NCBI GenBank assembly: GCA_963721725.1
Contig: CAVRLX010000003.1
Location: 248,001 to 312,000, forward strand
Length of the DNA stretch: 64,000 nt
Direction of reading: 5' to 3'
Origin: RI-153 sp963721725
GTDB taxonomy: Bacteria; Chloroflexota; Anaerolineae; Caldilineales; Caldilineaceae
Shown here one piece after another: positions 1 to 8,159 of this stretch (its first letter is position 1; the number at the start of each line of letters is the position of its first letter). The notes beneath the pieces are model-generated. The model saw only the letters and a list, made by a program, of their open reading frames with translations. It did not search any database and was not told the DNA's origin. Position numbers and translations under genes: made by a program.

Positions 1-1
1 C

Positions 2-979
2 TACTGGCGGGCGGGGGGTTCGCTCACCGGCGGCATCATTGAGAGCATCAGCTATTGGGATCCGGATAATTTGGTTGGATACAACGGGGCGCTGTGGGAG
101 TTGCAGCCAGTGGAGGTGCGTCCGCGTGCCATCCCCCAACGCCTGACGCTCCCCTTGCCTGCACCCGAGCAACAGATTCTCGACGAGCTTGATATTGATC
201 TGGTTGAATTGCAGACTTTCTTGCGCCAGAACAATCTCGCCATCGCCGTCACCCGCAACGTCACCAGCCGCGATGATATGGATCGGCAGCAGCCGCGCAA
301 TCTCAAAGTCTTTGAGAGCACTACCCAGACTGTGGCTGGGACGGGTAAACTATACGAAGTAGCCTATATGCAGTTCTTCCAAGCCGATCAAATTCGCGGT
401 CTCACTGGCGGCTACAATAATGATCCCTACCCCGGACGGCGTGTGCTGGCCCAGATTCTGCATGACAACGCCGCCGTGAGTGCCAATCCAGCGCTGGAAG
501 CAAATTCACCGCTGGGCAGTGTGGAGATTGCCGCTGATGGCTCCATGGCCGCTTTTGTGCCAGCCCGCCGCGCGCTCTCGTGGCAACTCACCGACGACGA
601 TGGTACTGGCATTGTGCGCGAGCGCTACTGGCTCACCTTTCAGCCCGGCGAGATCCGTGTGTGTGGCTCGTGCCACGGTCTCAATGAAAAAGATCAGGCG
701 GGACAGGGCGCGCCGCAAAATTCGCCGCAAGCCCTGCGCGATCTGCTGCAAGGCTGGCAAGAAAATAGCACGCCGACGCCCACCGGTTCAGTCACTGCCA
801 CGCCTACGGCAACCGCCACACCAACCGCAACGCCCATGACAATGGGGACCGTCACACCGACACCCACGGCAACGCCAACCGCAACCACAACGCCAACCGC
901 AACACCAACGGTCACGGGCACAGTGACCATCCCTGAGGATCTGCCCTGGTCTGTACATATCCCATTTGTGAACCGGTAG
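2..979 (+). CDS. Secreted c-type heme protein, C-terminal part (gene starts before the window)
   Basis: The frame is open from base 2, so the N-terminus lies outside the window; 325 codons are visible. One heme attachment motif, CGSCH, lies about 221 residues into the visible part and implies covalent heme c and export. The text around it (preceded by a beta-rich stretch with ALSWQLTDDDGTG) resembles the cytochrome-like domain found in proteins loosely annotated as hydrazine synthase alpha-like; I infer only a periplasmic or surface redox/heme role. After the heme domain comes a Thr-Pro-rich linker of about 50 residues and the terminus WSVHIPFVNR, a hydrophobic tail of the kind common on Chloroflexota exported proteins. 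A strong hairpin follows at 1013-1045. The reading frame is secure; the function is not. Confidence 0.75.
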   Translation, partial: YWRAGGSLTGGIIESISYWDPDNLVGYNGALWELQPVEVRPRAIPQRLTLPLPAPEQQILDELDIDLVELQTFLRQNNLAIAVTRNVTSRDDMDRQQPRNLKVFESTTQTVAGTGKLYEVAYMQFFQADQIRGLTGGYNNDPYPGRRVLAQILHDNAAVSANPALEANSPLGSVEIAADGSMAAFVPARRALSWQLTDDDGTGIVRERYWLTFQPGEIRVCGSCHGLNEKDQAGQGAPQNSPQALRDLLQGWQENSTPTPTGSVTATPTATATPTATPMTMGTVTPTPTATPTATTTPTATPTVTGTVTIPEDLPWSVHIPFVNR

Positions 980-1012
980 CAGATCACAGCAACCATTTTT
1001 TATACTTGACCC

Positions 1013-1045
1013 AGAAGTCGAACTTTTTGGAAAAGTTCGACTTCT
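1013..1045 (+). terminator. Rho-independent terminator-like hairpin
   Basis: A perfect 15-bp stem (arms 1013-1027 and 1031-1045) with a 3-base loop lies 34 bases after the stop of the heme protein. T and A runs inside the stem suit termination in both directions. It separates this gene from the epimerase. Confidence 0.7.
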
Positions 1046-1051
1046 CCTATG

Positions 1052-1078
1052 ATACTCCGCAGCAGCACACAAGAACAT
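1052..1078 (+). repeat. 27-bp dispersed repeat, copy 1
   Basis: These 27 bases match 30308-30334 at 25 of 27 positions, in the same orientation. Both copies are intergenic and neither shows coding potential. Only these two copies were seen in the window. Confidence 0.55.
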
Positions 1079-1145
1079 GTTTCAAAGAGCAGAAACTGTT
1101 CCTTTGTGGCACTGCGCAGTCTATCCCCATTCAGAAAGGCCCATC

Positions 1146-2048
1146 ATGGCGCAGACTTTGGACATTTTGATCATCGGCGGCAGCGGCTTTCTCAGCGGCA
1201 CATTGGCGCGGCAGGCCATCGGCGCCGGACATCGGGTCTGGGCGGTGACGCGTGGACAACGTCCGCTGCCCGCCGGGGTGACGCCGATTGTGGCCGACCG
1301 CAAGGAGAGCGGCGCGTTATCGGCGGCGCTTGGCGCGGCAACGTGGGATCTGGTCGTCGATTGTATCGGCTTTGATGCCGCCGACGCCGAACAGGATGTG
1401 GAACTCTTCCGCGAGCGGGCCGCGCAGTTGGTTTTCATCTCCACCGATTTTGTCTATGATCCCCAACGGCGCAGCTTTCCCCAAGCCGAAACGCCTGCCC
1501 ATTATCTGACCGAGGGCTACGGCGGCAAAAAACGCCAGTGTGAAATCATCTTTGAAAACAGTGACAGCGGCGACATGCGCTGGACAGTGCTGCGGCCCGG
1601 CCATATCTACGGGCCAGGATCACAGCTTGGCTGCTTGCCCACACATGGCCGCGACCGTGAGCTGATCGAGCGTATGCGCCGCGGGGAACCGTTGCGACTG
1701 GTGGGCGGCGGGCACTTTCTGCAGCAGCCCATCTTTGCCCCGGATCTGGCCGAAACCATCCTCAGTTGTGCGGGCAATCGCTCTGTGCATGGGGCAATTC
1801 TCAACAGTGCCGGGCCAGACGTTATCCAATCCCGGCGCTATTACGAGATCATCGCCGACGTGCTGGAGACGCCGTGTCGGATCGAAGAGATCCCTGTATC
1901 GGAGTATGCCGCCGCCCATCCCGAACATGCCTCATTCCTCTGTCACCGTTTCTATGATCTGACCCGGCTGCACAACAGCGGTCTTGCGGTGCCCGCCACC
2001 TCCATTGAAGATGGATTGCGGCAACATGTGCAAAGTCTGGTATCATAG
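1146..2048 (+). CDS. NAD-dependent epimerase/dehydratase (extended SDR)
   Basis: Encodes 300 residues. The N-terminus has the Rossmann motif IIGGSGFLSG for NAD(P) binding. A central FVYDP stretch and a Tyr/Gly/Gly/Lys-Lys segment at the usual active-site position point to the atypical or extended short-chain dehydrogenase family acting on nucleotide sugars or related metabolites. RPGHIYGPGSQLG is the typical substrate-loop region. I chose the ATG at 1146 because an AGAAAGG ribosome site ends five bases before it and the Rossmann strand begins four residues later; the frame is open to 1077 but that part has no domain match. The exact substrate cannot be read from the sequence. Confidence 0.85.
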   Translation: MAQTLDILIIGGSGFLSGTLARQAIGAGHRVWAVTRGQRPLPAGVTPIVADRKESGALSAALGAATWDLVVDCIGFDAADAEQDVELFRERAAQLVFISTDFVYDPQRRSFPQAETPAHYLTEGYGGKKRQCEIIFENSDSGDMRWTVLRPGHIYGPGSQLGCLPTHGRDRELIERMRRGEPLRLVGGGHFLQQPIFAPDLAETILSCAGNRSVHGAILNSAGPDVIQSRRYYEIIADVLETPCRIEEIPVSEYAAAHPEHASFLCHRFYDLTRLHNSGLAVPATSIEDGLRQHVQSLVS

Positions 2049-2071
2049 CGGGAGTGAGTAACCATAAAAAT

Positions 2072-2139
2072 TCACCGCAAAGAACACAAAGAACACAAAG
2101 ATCTGTCTCTGTGCCTCCTCTGTGAACTCTGTGGTTAAA
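2072..2139. repeat. Nonamer repeat with inverted arms upstream of hisB
   Basis: The left side repeats AACACAAAG-like 9-mers and the right side repeats CTCTGTGNN-like 9-mers, partly reverse-complementary, so the stretch can fold back. It fills the gap between the epimerase and hisB. A degraded relative may lie near 54200-54245. It has no coding content; any role is unknown. Confidence 0.45.
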
Positions 2140-2157
2140 GTTTGAAAGAGAACGTGG

Positions 2158-2748
2158 ATGCGCAGAGCGGAGATTCAACGCAAGACCAAAGAAACACAAA
2201 TTGAGCTATCCCTTACCGTCAACGGACGCGGCCACGCCCAGATCGAGACGGGCATCGGCTTTTTGGATCATATGCTGACGCTGTTTGCCGGGCATGGCTT
2301 GTTTGACCTCACGGTGAAGGCGGAGGGCGATCTACACATTGACGAACACCACACCGCCGAGGATGTCTTCATCTGTCTGGGGCGTGCGCTCGATCAAGCG
2401 CTGGGTGACCGCCGGGGCATTGTACGCACCGCCCACAGCTATGTGCCCATGGACGAAGCGCTGGCTCTGGTTGCCATTGACCTGGGCGGACGCCCCTATT
2501 CGGTTTTTAATGCCGAATTCGTCACGCCCAAGTTGGGCACGTTGGGCACGGATCTGCTCTTTCATCTCTTTGAAAGCCTGGCGATTCACGGACGGCTGAA
2601 CCTACACGCCCAGGTTTTTTATGGCCGCAACGACCATCACAAGGCCGAGGCGCTCTTCAAAGCCCTGGGCCGCGCTTTGGACATTGCCACGCAGATCGAC
2701 CCGCGCCGCCAAGATGTGCCCAGCACAAAGGGCACGTTGATTGCGTGA
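2158..2748 (+). CDS. hisB: Imidazoleglycerol-phosphate dehydratase HisB
   Basis: Encodes 196 residues, the normal length for monofunctional HisB. It converts imidazole glycerol phosphate to imidazole acetol phosphate in histidine synthesis, in the cytoplasm. The metal-binding signatures GFLDHMLTLFAGHG, DEHHTAEDV and NDHHKAEA are all present, as is the ending STKGTL. There is no phosphatase domain. No other his gene lies in the window, so hisB is separated from any his operon. The ATG at 2158 gives the usual RKTKET start. Confidence 0.96.
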   Translation: MRRAEIQRKTKETQIELSLTVNGRGHAQIETGIGFLDHMLTLFAGHGLFDLTVKAEGDLHIDEHHTAEDVFICLGRALDQALGDRRGIVRTAHSYVPMDEALALVAIDLGGRPYSVFNAEFVTPKLGTLGTDLLFHLFESLAIHGRLNLHAQVFYGRNDHHKAEALFKALGRALDIATQIDPRRQDVPSTKGTLIA

Positions 2749-2860
2749 AAAGGCGAATTGAGCGCCGCACCGTGCTAAACTTAACGCTGGGTGATTGGCC
2801 CATTTCACCGATCTCCTTATCGCCTACTCACCCAATCGCATTCCCAAGAAAGATCCGACC

Positions 2861-3844
2861 ATGCCCCCCCTCGACATTCCCACCCTGGATGAAATTCGCG
2901 AAACCCGGCGCATTTTGCAGCCCTATGTGGTCGAGACGCCCGTTTGGCGCTGGTCGGACCGGGAACTTGACATGCTTGTGGGGGAAGAGACTAGCGTCTT
3001 TCTCAAGTTAGAACTCTTTCAGCGCACGGGCACGTTCAAAGCCCGCGGCGCCATCCGCAACCTGCTGGCGCTGGACGAAGCAGCCCGCCAGCGCGGTGTA
3101 ACGGCTGTCAGCGCAGGCAACCACGCCATCGCTGTGGCCTATGCCGCCGCTCTCCTGGGCAGCACAGCCAAAGTGGTCATGCCCCGATCGGCTCCGCCGG
3201 CGCGTGTGCAAAAATGCCAGTCTTACGGCGCAGAGGTTGTGCTTGTGGACAATGTCCACACCGCCTTTGCGCGTGTCAACGAGATTGTCGAAGCCGAAGG
3301 CCGCACCTTTGTGCATCCATTTGAAGGCAAATACACCATCTTGGGCACAGCCACGGTGGGCATGGAACTCTGCGAACAGATCCCCGATCTGGACGCCGTG
3401 ATTATTCCGATTGGCGGCGGCGGACTAGCCGCCGGGATCGCCACGGCTGTGAAGCAGATGCAGCCTAATTGCGCTGTCTATGGCGTCGAACCCGCAGGGG
3501 CCAACAGTATGTGGCGCAGTTTTCAGGCTGGGTCTCCGCAGGCCATTGAAAAGGTGACGACCATTGCCGATAGCCTGGGCGCGCCGCGCGCCGAACCCTA
3601 CAGTTTCTCCCTCTGTCAGCGATTTATTGATGAGTTGGTGTTGGTGAGCGACGATCAACTGCGCGTCGGCATGCGCCTGCTCTTTGACAGCATGAACCTG
3701 GCGTGTGAACCGGCCTGTGCCGCCGCCACCGCCGCCATGATCGGCCCGCTGCGCGAGAAAATCCAGGGCAAGCGTGTCGGCGTGATTGCCTGCGGATCGA
3801 ATATTGATATTGAGACCTTTTGCAGAGTCATGAGTCATAAGTAA
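2861..3844 (+). CDS. PLP-dependent threonine/serine dehydratase-like enzyme
   Basis: A 327-residue fold-type II pyridoxal-phosphate enzyme. The Schiff-base lysine is K60 in GTFKARGA, the phosphate-binding glycine loop is GGGGLAAG near residue 188, and SAGNHA is the substrate loop. It lacks the C-terminal ACT-like regulatory domain of biosynthetic IlvA, so a catabolic-type threonine/serine dehydratase or serine racemase is more likely than the isoleucine-pathway enzyme. The start is set at the ATG at 2861, which has AAGAAAGAT just upstream; an earlier in-frame start at 2795 adds 22 residues without domain support. It ends 118 bases before the GH42 gene. Confidence 0.88.
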   Translation: MPPLDIPTLDEIRETRRILQPYVVETPVWRWSDRELDMLVGEETSVFLKLELFQRTGTFKARGAIRNLLALDEAARQRGVTAVSAGNHAIAVAYAAALLGSTAKVVMPRSAPPARVQKCQSYGAEVVLVDNVHTAFARVNEIVEAEGRTFVHPFEGKYTILGTATVGMELCEQIPDLDAVIIPIGGGGLAAGIATAVKQMQPNCAVYGVEPAGANSMWRSFQAGSPQAIEKVTTIADSLGAPRAEPYSFSLCQRFIDELVLVSDDQLRVGMRLLFDSMNLACEPACAAATAAMIGPLREKIQGKRVGVIACGSNIDIETFCRVMSHK

Positions 3845-3962
3845 TTGGAGCGGACGACGTTGATTCAGGTTTGGGAACCCGCCCTGTTGACGAAGCTCTA
3901 CTCATTATTCCTTACTTGTTAAATCCAAATTACCAACCACGACCCACCAGAAAGCACACCCC

Positions 3963-6077
3963 ATGATTTTCTTCGGCTGCGACTATTACCCGGAACAATG
4001 GAGCCAGTGGTTGGAAGAAGGCGAGGCGCGCTGGGAAACCGACGCCCGCTTGATGGCCGAGGCCGGGTTTAATACCGTGCGGCTGGCTGAATTCGCCTGG
4101 GGATTGCTGGAGCCAGAGGCAGATCGCTTTGACTTCGCCTGGCTGGACCGTGCCATTGAAGTGCTGGCTGCCCATGATCTCAAGATTGTGCTGGGCACGC
4201 CCACGTGTACACCGCCGCCCTGGCTGCTGGCCGCCCACCCGGAGATCACCCAAGTCGACGCAACGGGACGACGGTTCGGCCCCGGCACACGCCGCGAAGC
4301 CTGCGCCAACTCCCCCGTCTATCAAGCACGCAGCGGGATCATTGTCGAGACGATGGCTGCCCATTACGCCAACCATCCGCACGTCATCGGCTGGCAGACC
4401 GACAACGAATTTGGCTGTCACGACACGGCGCGCTGTTATTGCGACGACTGCGCCGCCCAATTTCGGCGCTGGCTGCAAGACCGCTACGGTGATCTCGACG
4501 CCCTCAACCGGGCCTGGGGTGGCACATTTTGGGGCGAGACCTATCGCACATGGGCACAGATCCCACTGCCCACGGCCTCGGCGGCAGAGCGCAGCCCCAG
4601 TCACATTCTCGATTTCTACCGCTTCAGCAGCGATAGCTGGGTAACCTATCACGAAACGCAGATTGCCAGCCTGCGTCGCCTCTGTCCCAATCACTTTGTC
4701 ACCCACAACCTCATGGGCTTCTTCCCGCAGCTTGACTATTACAAGCTCGACCGCAAGCTCGACTTCGTCAGTTGGGACAACTATCACCACCACGGGGCCA
4801 CTCCGGCCAGCATTGCCGCCGCCCATGATCACATGTGGGGCACGCTGGAGCGCAACTTTTGGGTGATGGAACAGCAAGTGGGGCAGGTGAATTGGAGCAT
4901 GTACAACCCACAGACGCCGCCCGGCTTTACCCGCCTCAAAAGCTATCAGGGCATCGGCCACGGCGCAGACGGCATGATCTACTTCCGCTGGCGACAGGCG
5001 CTGGGCGGCAGCGAACAGTATCACAGCGGCCTGCTCGATCATGCCGGTCGGCAAACCGCCGGTTATGCCGAAGCCAAGCAGATCGGCGAAGAGTTAAAGC
5101 GGCTGGCCCCACGGCTGGCCGATACCCAGCCCGCTGCCGATATTGCCATTTTGCTCGACTATGACAGCCGTTGGGCGCTGCAAATGCAACCCCACAACCA
5201 ATTGTTGCGCGATGACCACGCCGCCGATTTCACGCTGGAAAATCCCGCGGTGATGATGGATCGCGAGGATGAGCGCGATGCCAAATATATGACTGGGCGC
5301 GCCTGGTTGGGCTGGCCTTTCATGGCGCCCTATGTCTCCTTGTGGGAGAAAAATATCCCGGCGGCGATTGTCTCTCCCGAAAGTGATCTGAGCCGCTACA
5401 AAGTGGTAGTGGCCCCTTTCCTCACCCTGATTCGCCCGGCAGTGGCCGATGCGCTACGCCGTTTTGTGGAAAATGGCGGCACGCTGATCATGGGGCCGCG
5501 GGCCGGGTTGAAAGACGAAACCAACAAACTCTACGCCTCGCCACAGCCCGCGCCGTTAGACGACCTTTTTGGCGCAACCGTGCTCTTCTTCGATTCGCTA
5601 GAACCGGCCCGCCAAAATGGGCTGCGCTGGTCGAGTTCGGTGCTGCGCATGGGGCGCACATCGCCAGTCGGTCTGTGGACTGAAGTGCTGGACGCCACCG
5701 ATGCCCAGGTGTTGGCCTCATACACCGGCGATTGGTACAGCGGCAAGGCTGCGGTCACCGCCAAAGAATATGCCAGCGGCGGCAAGGCCATTTACGTGGG
5801 CTGCATGGGAGGCCCCAGCCTCTATGAAACGCTCTTTGATTGGCTGTTGCCGCCGCTGGGGATCATCCCCCTCATGGCCTCGCTGCCCGGCGTGGAGATC
5901 TGCGCCCGCTATGGCGAAAATGCCAGGTGCATCCTCTTTTTGCTCAACCATACTCGCCACACCCAGCCGCTCTCGCTGGGCTATGCCGTTGAAGATCTGA
6001 TCACCGGCGAGACCATTGAACAGAGCCTGACGCTGCGCCCCGGCGAAGTGCGCATCATCGAAAAGATCACGGGCTAA
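3963..6077 (+). CDS. Beta-galactosidase, glycoside hydrolase family 42
   Basis: A 704-residue protein, standard length for GH42, hydrolysing terminal beta-galactosides in oligosaccharides or plant glycans. The catalytic acid/base is E149 in DNEFG and the nucleophile is E303 in WVMEQQ. C114 and the cluster CYCDDC (C158, C160, C163) match the zinc site of thermophilic GH42 enzymes. The N-terminal TIM barrel is followed by a trimerisation/flavodoxin-like domain (ILLDYDSRW onward) and a small beta domain. No signal peptide is seen, so it is probably cytoplasmic. It is followed 10 bases later by the next gene, probably co-transcribed. Confidence 0.95.
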   Translation: MIFFGCDYYPEQWSQWLEEGEARWETDARLMAEAGFNTVRLAEFAWGLLEPEADRFDFAWLDRAIEVLAAHDLKIVLGTPTCTPPPWLLAAHPEITQVDATGRRFGPGTRREACANSPVYQARSGIIVETMAAHYANHPHVIGWQTDNEFGCHDTARCYCDDCAAQFRRWLQDRYGDLDALNRAWGGTFWGETYRTWAQIPLPTASAAERSPSHILDFYRFSSDSWVTYHETQIASLRRLCPNHFVTHNLMGFFPQLDYYKLDRKLDFVSWDNYHHHGATPASIAAAHDHMWGTLERNFWVMEQQVGQVNWSMYNPQTPPGFTRLKSYQGIGHGADGMIYFRWRQALGGSEQYHSGLLDHAGRQTAGYAEAKQIGEELKRLAPRLADTQPAADIAILLDYDSRWALQMQPHNQLLRDDHAADFTLENPAVMMDREDERDAKYMTGRAWLGWPFMAPYVSLWEKNIPAAIVSPESDLSRYKVVVAPFLTLIRPAVADALRRFVENGGTLIMGPRAGLKDETNKLYASPQPAPLDDLFGATVLFFDSLEPARQNGLRWSSSVLRMGRTSPVGLWTEVLDATDAQVLASYTGDWYSGKAAVTAKEYASGGKAIYVGCMGGPSLYETLFDWLLPPLGIIPLMASLPGVEICARYGENARCILFLLNHTRHTQPLSLGYAVEDLITGETIEQSLTLRPGEVRIIEKITG

Positions 6078-6087
6078 TCGCCGCGCC

Positions 6088-6903
6088 ATGATCGAACTTG
6101 CCCCGCGCCACAAAGTTGGATTTCCCGTCCACACCCCGGTTCTACTGGCCGGGGGCAGCATTGGCACAGGCGAGGCCATCCATCGCGGGCTAGATCTATC
6201 CCAGTTTGGCGGTGCGGTCATCGGTCCCATCACCCGCCGCCCCATGATCGGCAGCGCGTCGCCGCGCATGGCCGATACCCTGGGGGGCGTTGTGCTGGAA
6301 ACCGGACTACAAAACCGCGGCGTCCAGGCCGTGTTGAAAAAGTTTGCCCGCCTCTGGCCGCGCTTGGGCACGCCGCTGATTGCCCAAATCGCCGATCTCC
6401 ACCCCGCCGATGCTGCGACAACGGCCCGCCGACTCCTGGGCAGTGATGCCATTTTGGGCCTTGAATTGCTGTTGCCAGAGGACACTTTCCCCGCTGCCCT
6501 GGCGGATCTCGTCAACGCCGTGCGCCGAGAGAGCGATCTGCCGCTTTGGATCAAGCCGGGGCTGGCCGACGCCAGCGCGCTGGCTGGCGTGGCTGCCGAT
6601 CTAGGCGTGGATGGGCTGGTCATCGGACAGCCGTCACTTGGCGCAGGTTTCCACAGTAGCGGGGCTGCTGTTACTGGCAGGCTGTATGGTCCAGCGGCGT
6701 TTGCGCCCATGCTGGCCGTATTGCTGACCGTGGCACGCCGTTCGCTCCCCATTACGCTGATTGCCTGTGGCGGCATTCACACCCTTGCCCAAGCGCGCCA
6801 AAGTTTGCAAGCCGGGGCCAGCGCCGTACAGGTGGACAGCCTGATTTGGGTGGAGCCAGGGCAGGCCCAAGAGATCGCCCGCGCCCTCGTCTCCCATGCG
6901 TAA
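6088..6903 (+). CDS. Dihydroorotate dehydrogenase-like flavoprotein
   Basis: A 271-residue TIM-barrel protein related to PyrD. Recognisable family positions are GPITRRPM near residue 46, GLQNRGV, LWIKPG with the flavin-contacting lysine, GLVIGQP, TGRLYGPAAF, and the FMN phosphate site IACGGIHTLAQARQSLQAGA followed by AVQVDS. The usual catalytic Cys or Ser region is weakly conserved and the protein is shorter than normal PyrD, so true dihydroorotate oxidation is not certain. It starts 10 bases after the GH42 stop and overlaps the next gene by 8 bases. Confidence 0.75.
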   Translation: MIELAPRHKVGFPVHTPVLLAGGSIGTGEAIHRGLDLSQFGGAVIGPITRRPMIGSASPRMADTLGGVVLETGLQNRGVQAVLKKFARLWPRLGTPLIAQIADLHPADAATTARRLLGSDAILGLELLLPEDTFPAALADLVNAVRRESDLPLWIKPGLADASALAGVAADLGVDGLVIGQPSLGAGFHSSGAAVTGRLYGPAAFAPMLAVLLTVARRSLPITLIACGGIHTLAQARQSLQAGASAVQVDSLIWVEPGQAQEIARALVSHA

Positions 6904-7321
6904 CCCCCGCTTCATCACCAGCCTTTTTCTCGCCTTTCGCATCGTCTACATTCCGCTTTCCGTGCTGACCCACTCGGGACATGGCGCGATATGGCTCAAC
7001 GCGCTGCTGGGCATCGTGCTGACCTTTGGCGGCGAATGGTTGGGGCGGCGCAGTCGCCGCACTGCTGACCCACGGCGCGAGGTGGTGATGATTGCCGTGG
7101 CGTTGCTGCTGCTGGGCATCTTCCCCGAAGAAGCGCCGGTGGGGCTGCTGCTGTGGGCTGGGATGGGGCTGGCCTGGGGCCGTCTGCAATGGCCTACGCC
7201 ACACGATCAGTGGGGATTGGCGGCAGGGACGATCTTGGGTCTGACCGCATTGTGGGGGCCGGGATCATGGCTGATGGCGATCTTGTGGCTATTTCAGATC
7301 ACAAAGTGGAGCGCTGATTGA
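6896..7321 (+). CDS. Small polytopic membrane protein, unknown function
   Basis: A 141-residue protein with about five predicted membrane segments (roughly residues 8-22, 31-50, 65-80, 84-97 and 108-137) and a positively charged loop GRRSRRTADPRRE between segments two and three. It overlaps the end of the preceding gene by 8 bases, implying translational coupling. I do not recognise a family. Confidence 0.65.
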   Translation: MRNPRFITSLFLAFRIVYIPLSVLTHSGHGAIWLNALLGIVLTFGGEWLGRRSRRTADPRREVVMIAVALLLLGIFPEEAPVGLLLWAGMGLAWGRLQWPTPHDQWGLAAGTILGLTALWGPGSWLMAILWLFQITKWSAD

Positions 7322-7392
7322 GCGGATGATTCAGAACTGCGCAAATCCGTCTGAGCCGCGTCATCTGCCTTCCATTCTGAAATTCTCTGCGC

Positions 7393-7540
7393 TCAAAAAA
7401 GCGGCATTTGATGGCGCGGGCGCTGGCCGTTGAGCAGCACATAGGGCGCGGCTTTATCGGGGCTGGGCACACCCACAGCGCGTAACTGCGCCAGATCGGT
7501 AATATCCCCCTGCTGTCGTGCCGCCAGCATTCGCTCCGCC
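7393..7540 (-). pseudogene. C-terminal gene fragment, minus strand
   Basis: The minus-strand frame ending at a TGA at 7393-7395 encodes about 49 well-formed residues, with LAARQQGDITDLAQL, then PYVLLNGQRPRHQ and the final MPLF. The frame is stopped a few codons further upstream, so the N-terminal part of the gene is missing. I do not recognise the parent family. It abuts the plus-strand fragment at 7541-7690 head to head. Confidence 0.45.
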
Positions 7541-7690
7541 GATATCGATGTGAATCAGTACGTGATCCGACTGTTCACCCCCCGTGAAACGCTGTGCGTT
7601 GTAGCATTTGTCCAGAACGACGAGGCCACGCTGGATCAACTTGCACAAAGACAGCAGACAATGGGTATGCAACAATGGACCGGAGTTTGA
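7541..7690 (+). pseudogene. C-terminal gene fragment, plus strand
   Basis: The plus-strand frame from about 7541 to a TGA at 7688-7690 encodes about 49 residues with normal composition, including YVIRLFTPRETLC and DEATLDQLAQRQQ. No ribosome site or convincing start codon precedes it; the sequence before it belongs to the opposite-strand fragment. I read it as the surviving tail of a deleted gene. The remainder of the 838-base gap (7322-8159) holds the palindromic element at 7764-7856 and a promoter region. Confidence 0.4.
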
Positions 7691-7763
7691 GGACACAATC
7701 TTCTTGTTCATTGAAAAGCGTCAGAAATTCTACACGTAACACCTTACCTTTTCCAAACATCCA

Positions 7764-7856
7764 GTAACGATACAGGTCTAGAATACGATGCACTCGCTAG
7801 ACAAGCGTTTCATAACCGTTTTACTCCTGGCGAGTGCGTCGCACCTGTATTGTTAC
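7764..7856. repeat. Palindromic ~90-bp element, copy A
   Basis: The outer inverted ends match at 13 of 14 bases (GTAACRATACAGGT and its complement). The inner arms carry imperfect and perfect versions of GCGACGCACTCGCC and its complement. The loop text AAGCGTTTCA and ACCGTT is shared with copy F, and in reverse orientation with copies B and C. It lies between gene fragments and the promoter of the peptide transporter. Confidence 0.8.
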
Positions 7857-7913
7857 AAATTCCAACCCTGTTGTTTTTTAGCGCTTGCGTAGCATCATAA
7901 AAAGTGGTAATGT

Positions 7914-7943
7914 TTGCATACATCTTGTATACAATCTAAATAC
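7914..7943 (+). promoter_or_regulatory. Candidate promoter with operator palindrome for the peptide transporter operon
   Basis: A perfect 10-bp palindrome TTGTATACAA at 7925-7934 sits between a TTGCAT (7914-7919) and TAAATA (7937-7942) spaced by 17 bases; a half-match TTGTATA recurs near 7948. This form fits operators of GntR-type repressors, but no such regulator is in the window. It leaves a leader of about 215 bases before the binding-protein gene. Confidence 0.35.
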
Positions 7944-8159
7944 TTCTTGTATATCCTCCAATTTTGCAGCAATTTGTAGAGCGTGGACATGAGTTGTCAT
8001 GCCTATGCCAGAGAGACGAACCTCTCCCCCGGCGTTCGCCTTTGCGAAGTTTTCCATGTGAACCCTCGCCATGCTTGGTCCAGCCACCAGGCAGCTCAAT
8101 GGTTCCACTTTGTGAGACCAGGCTGGTGTTCTCGCCCCTTATATTTTTTGGAGGAGACA

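Noticed and set aside
2..979. Calling the first gene hydrazine synthase alpha
   Set aside because: Only a weak resemblance around one CxxCH motif is seen, and no other anammox gene is present; the name would overstate the evidence.
3930..5054. A long minus-strand frame opposite the GH42 gene, and similar ones at 9925-10899, 10745-11386, 12626-13699 and 43398-44408
   Set aside because: All lie opposite strongly conserved genes and have antisense-type composition with no recognisable domains.
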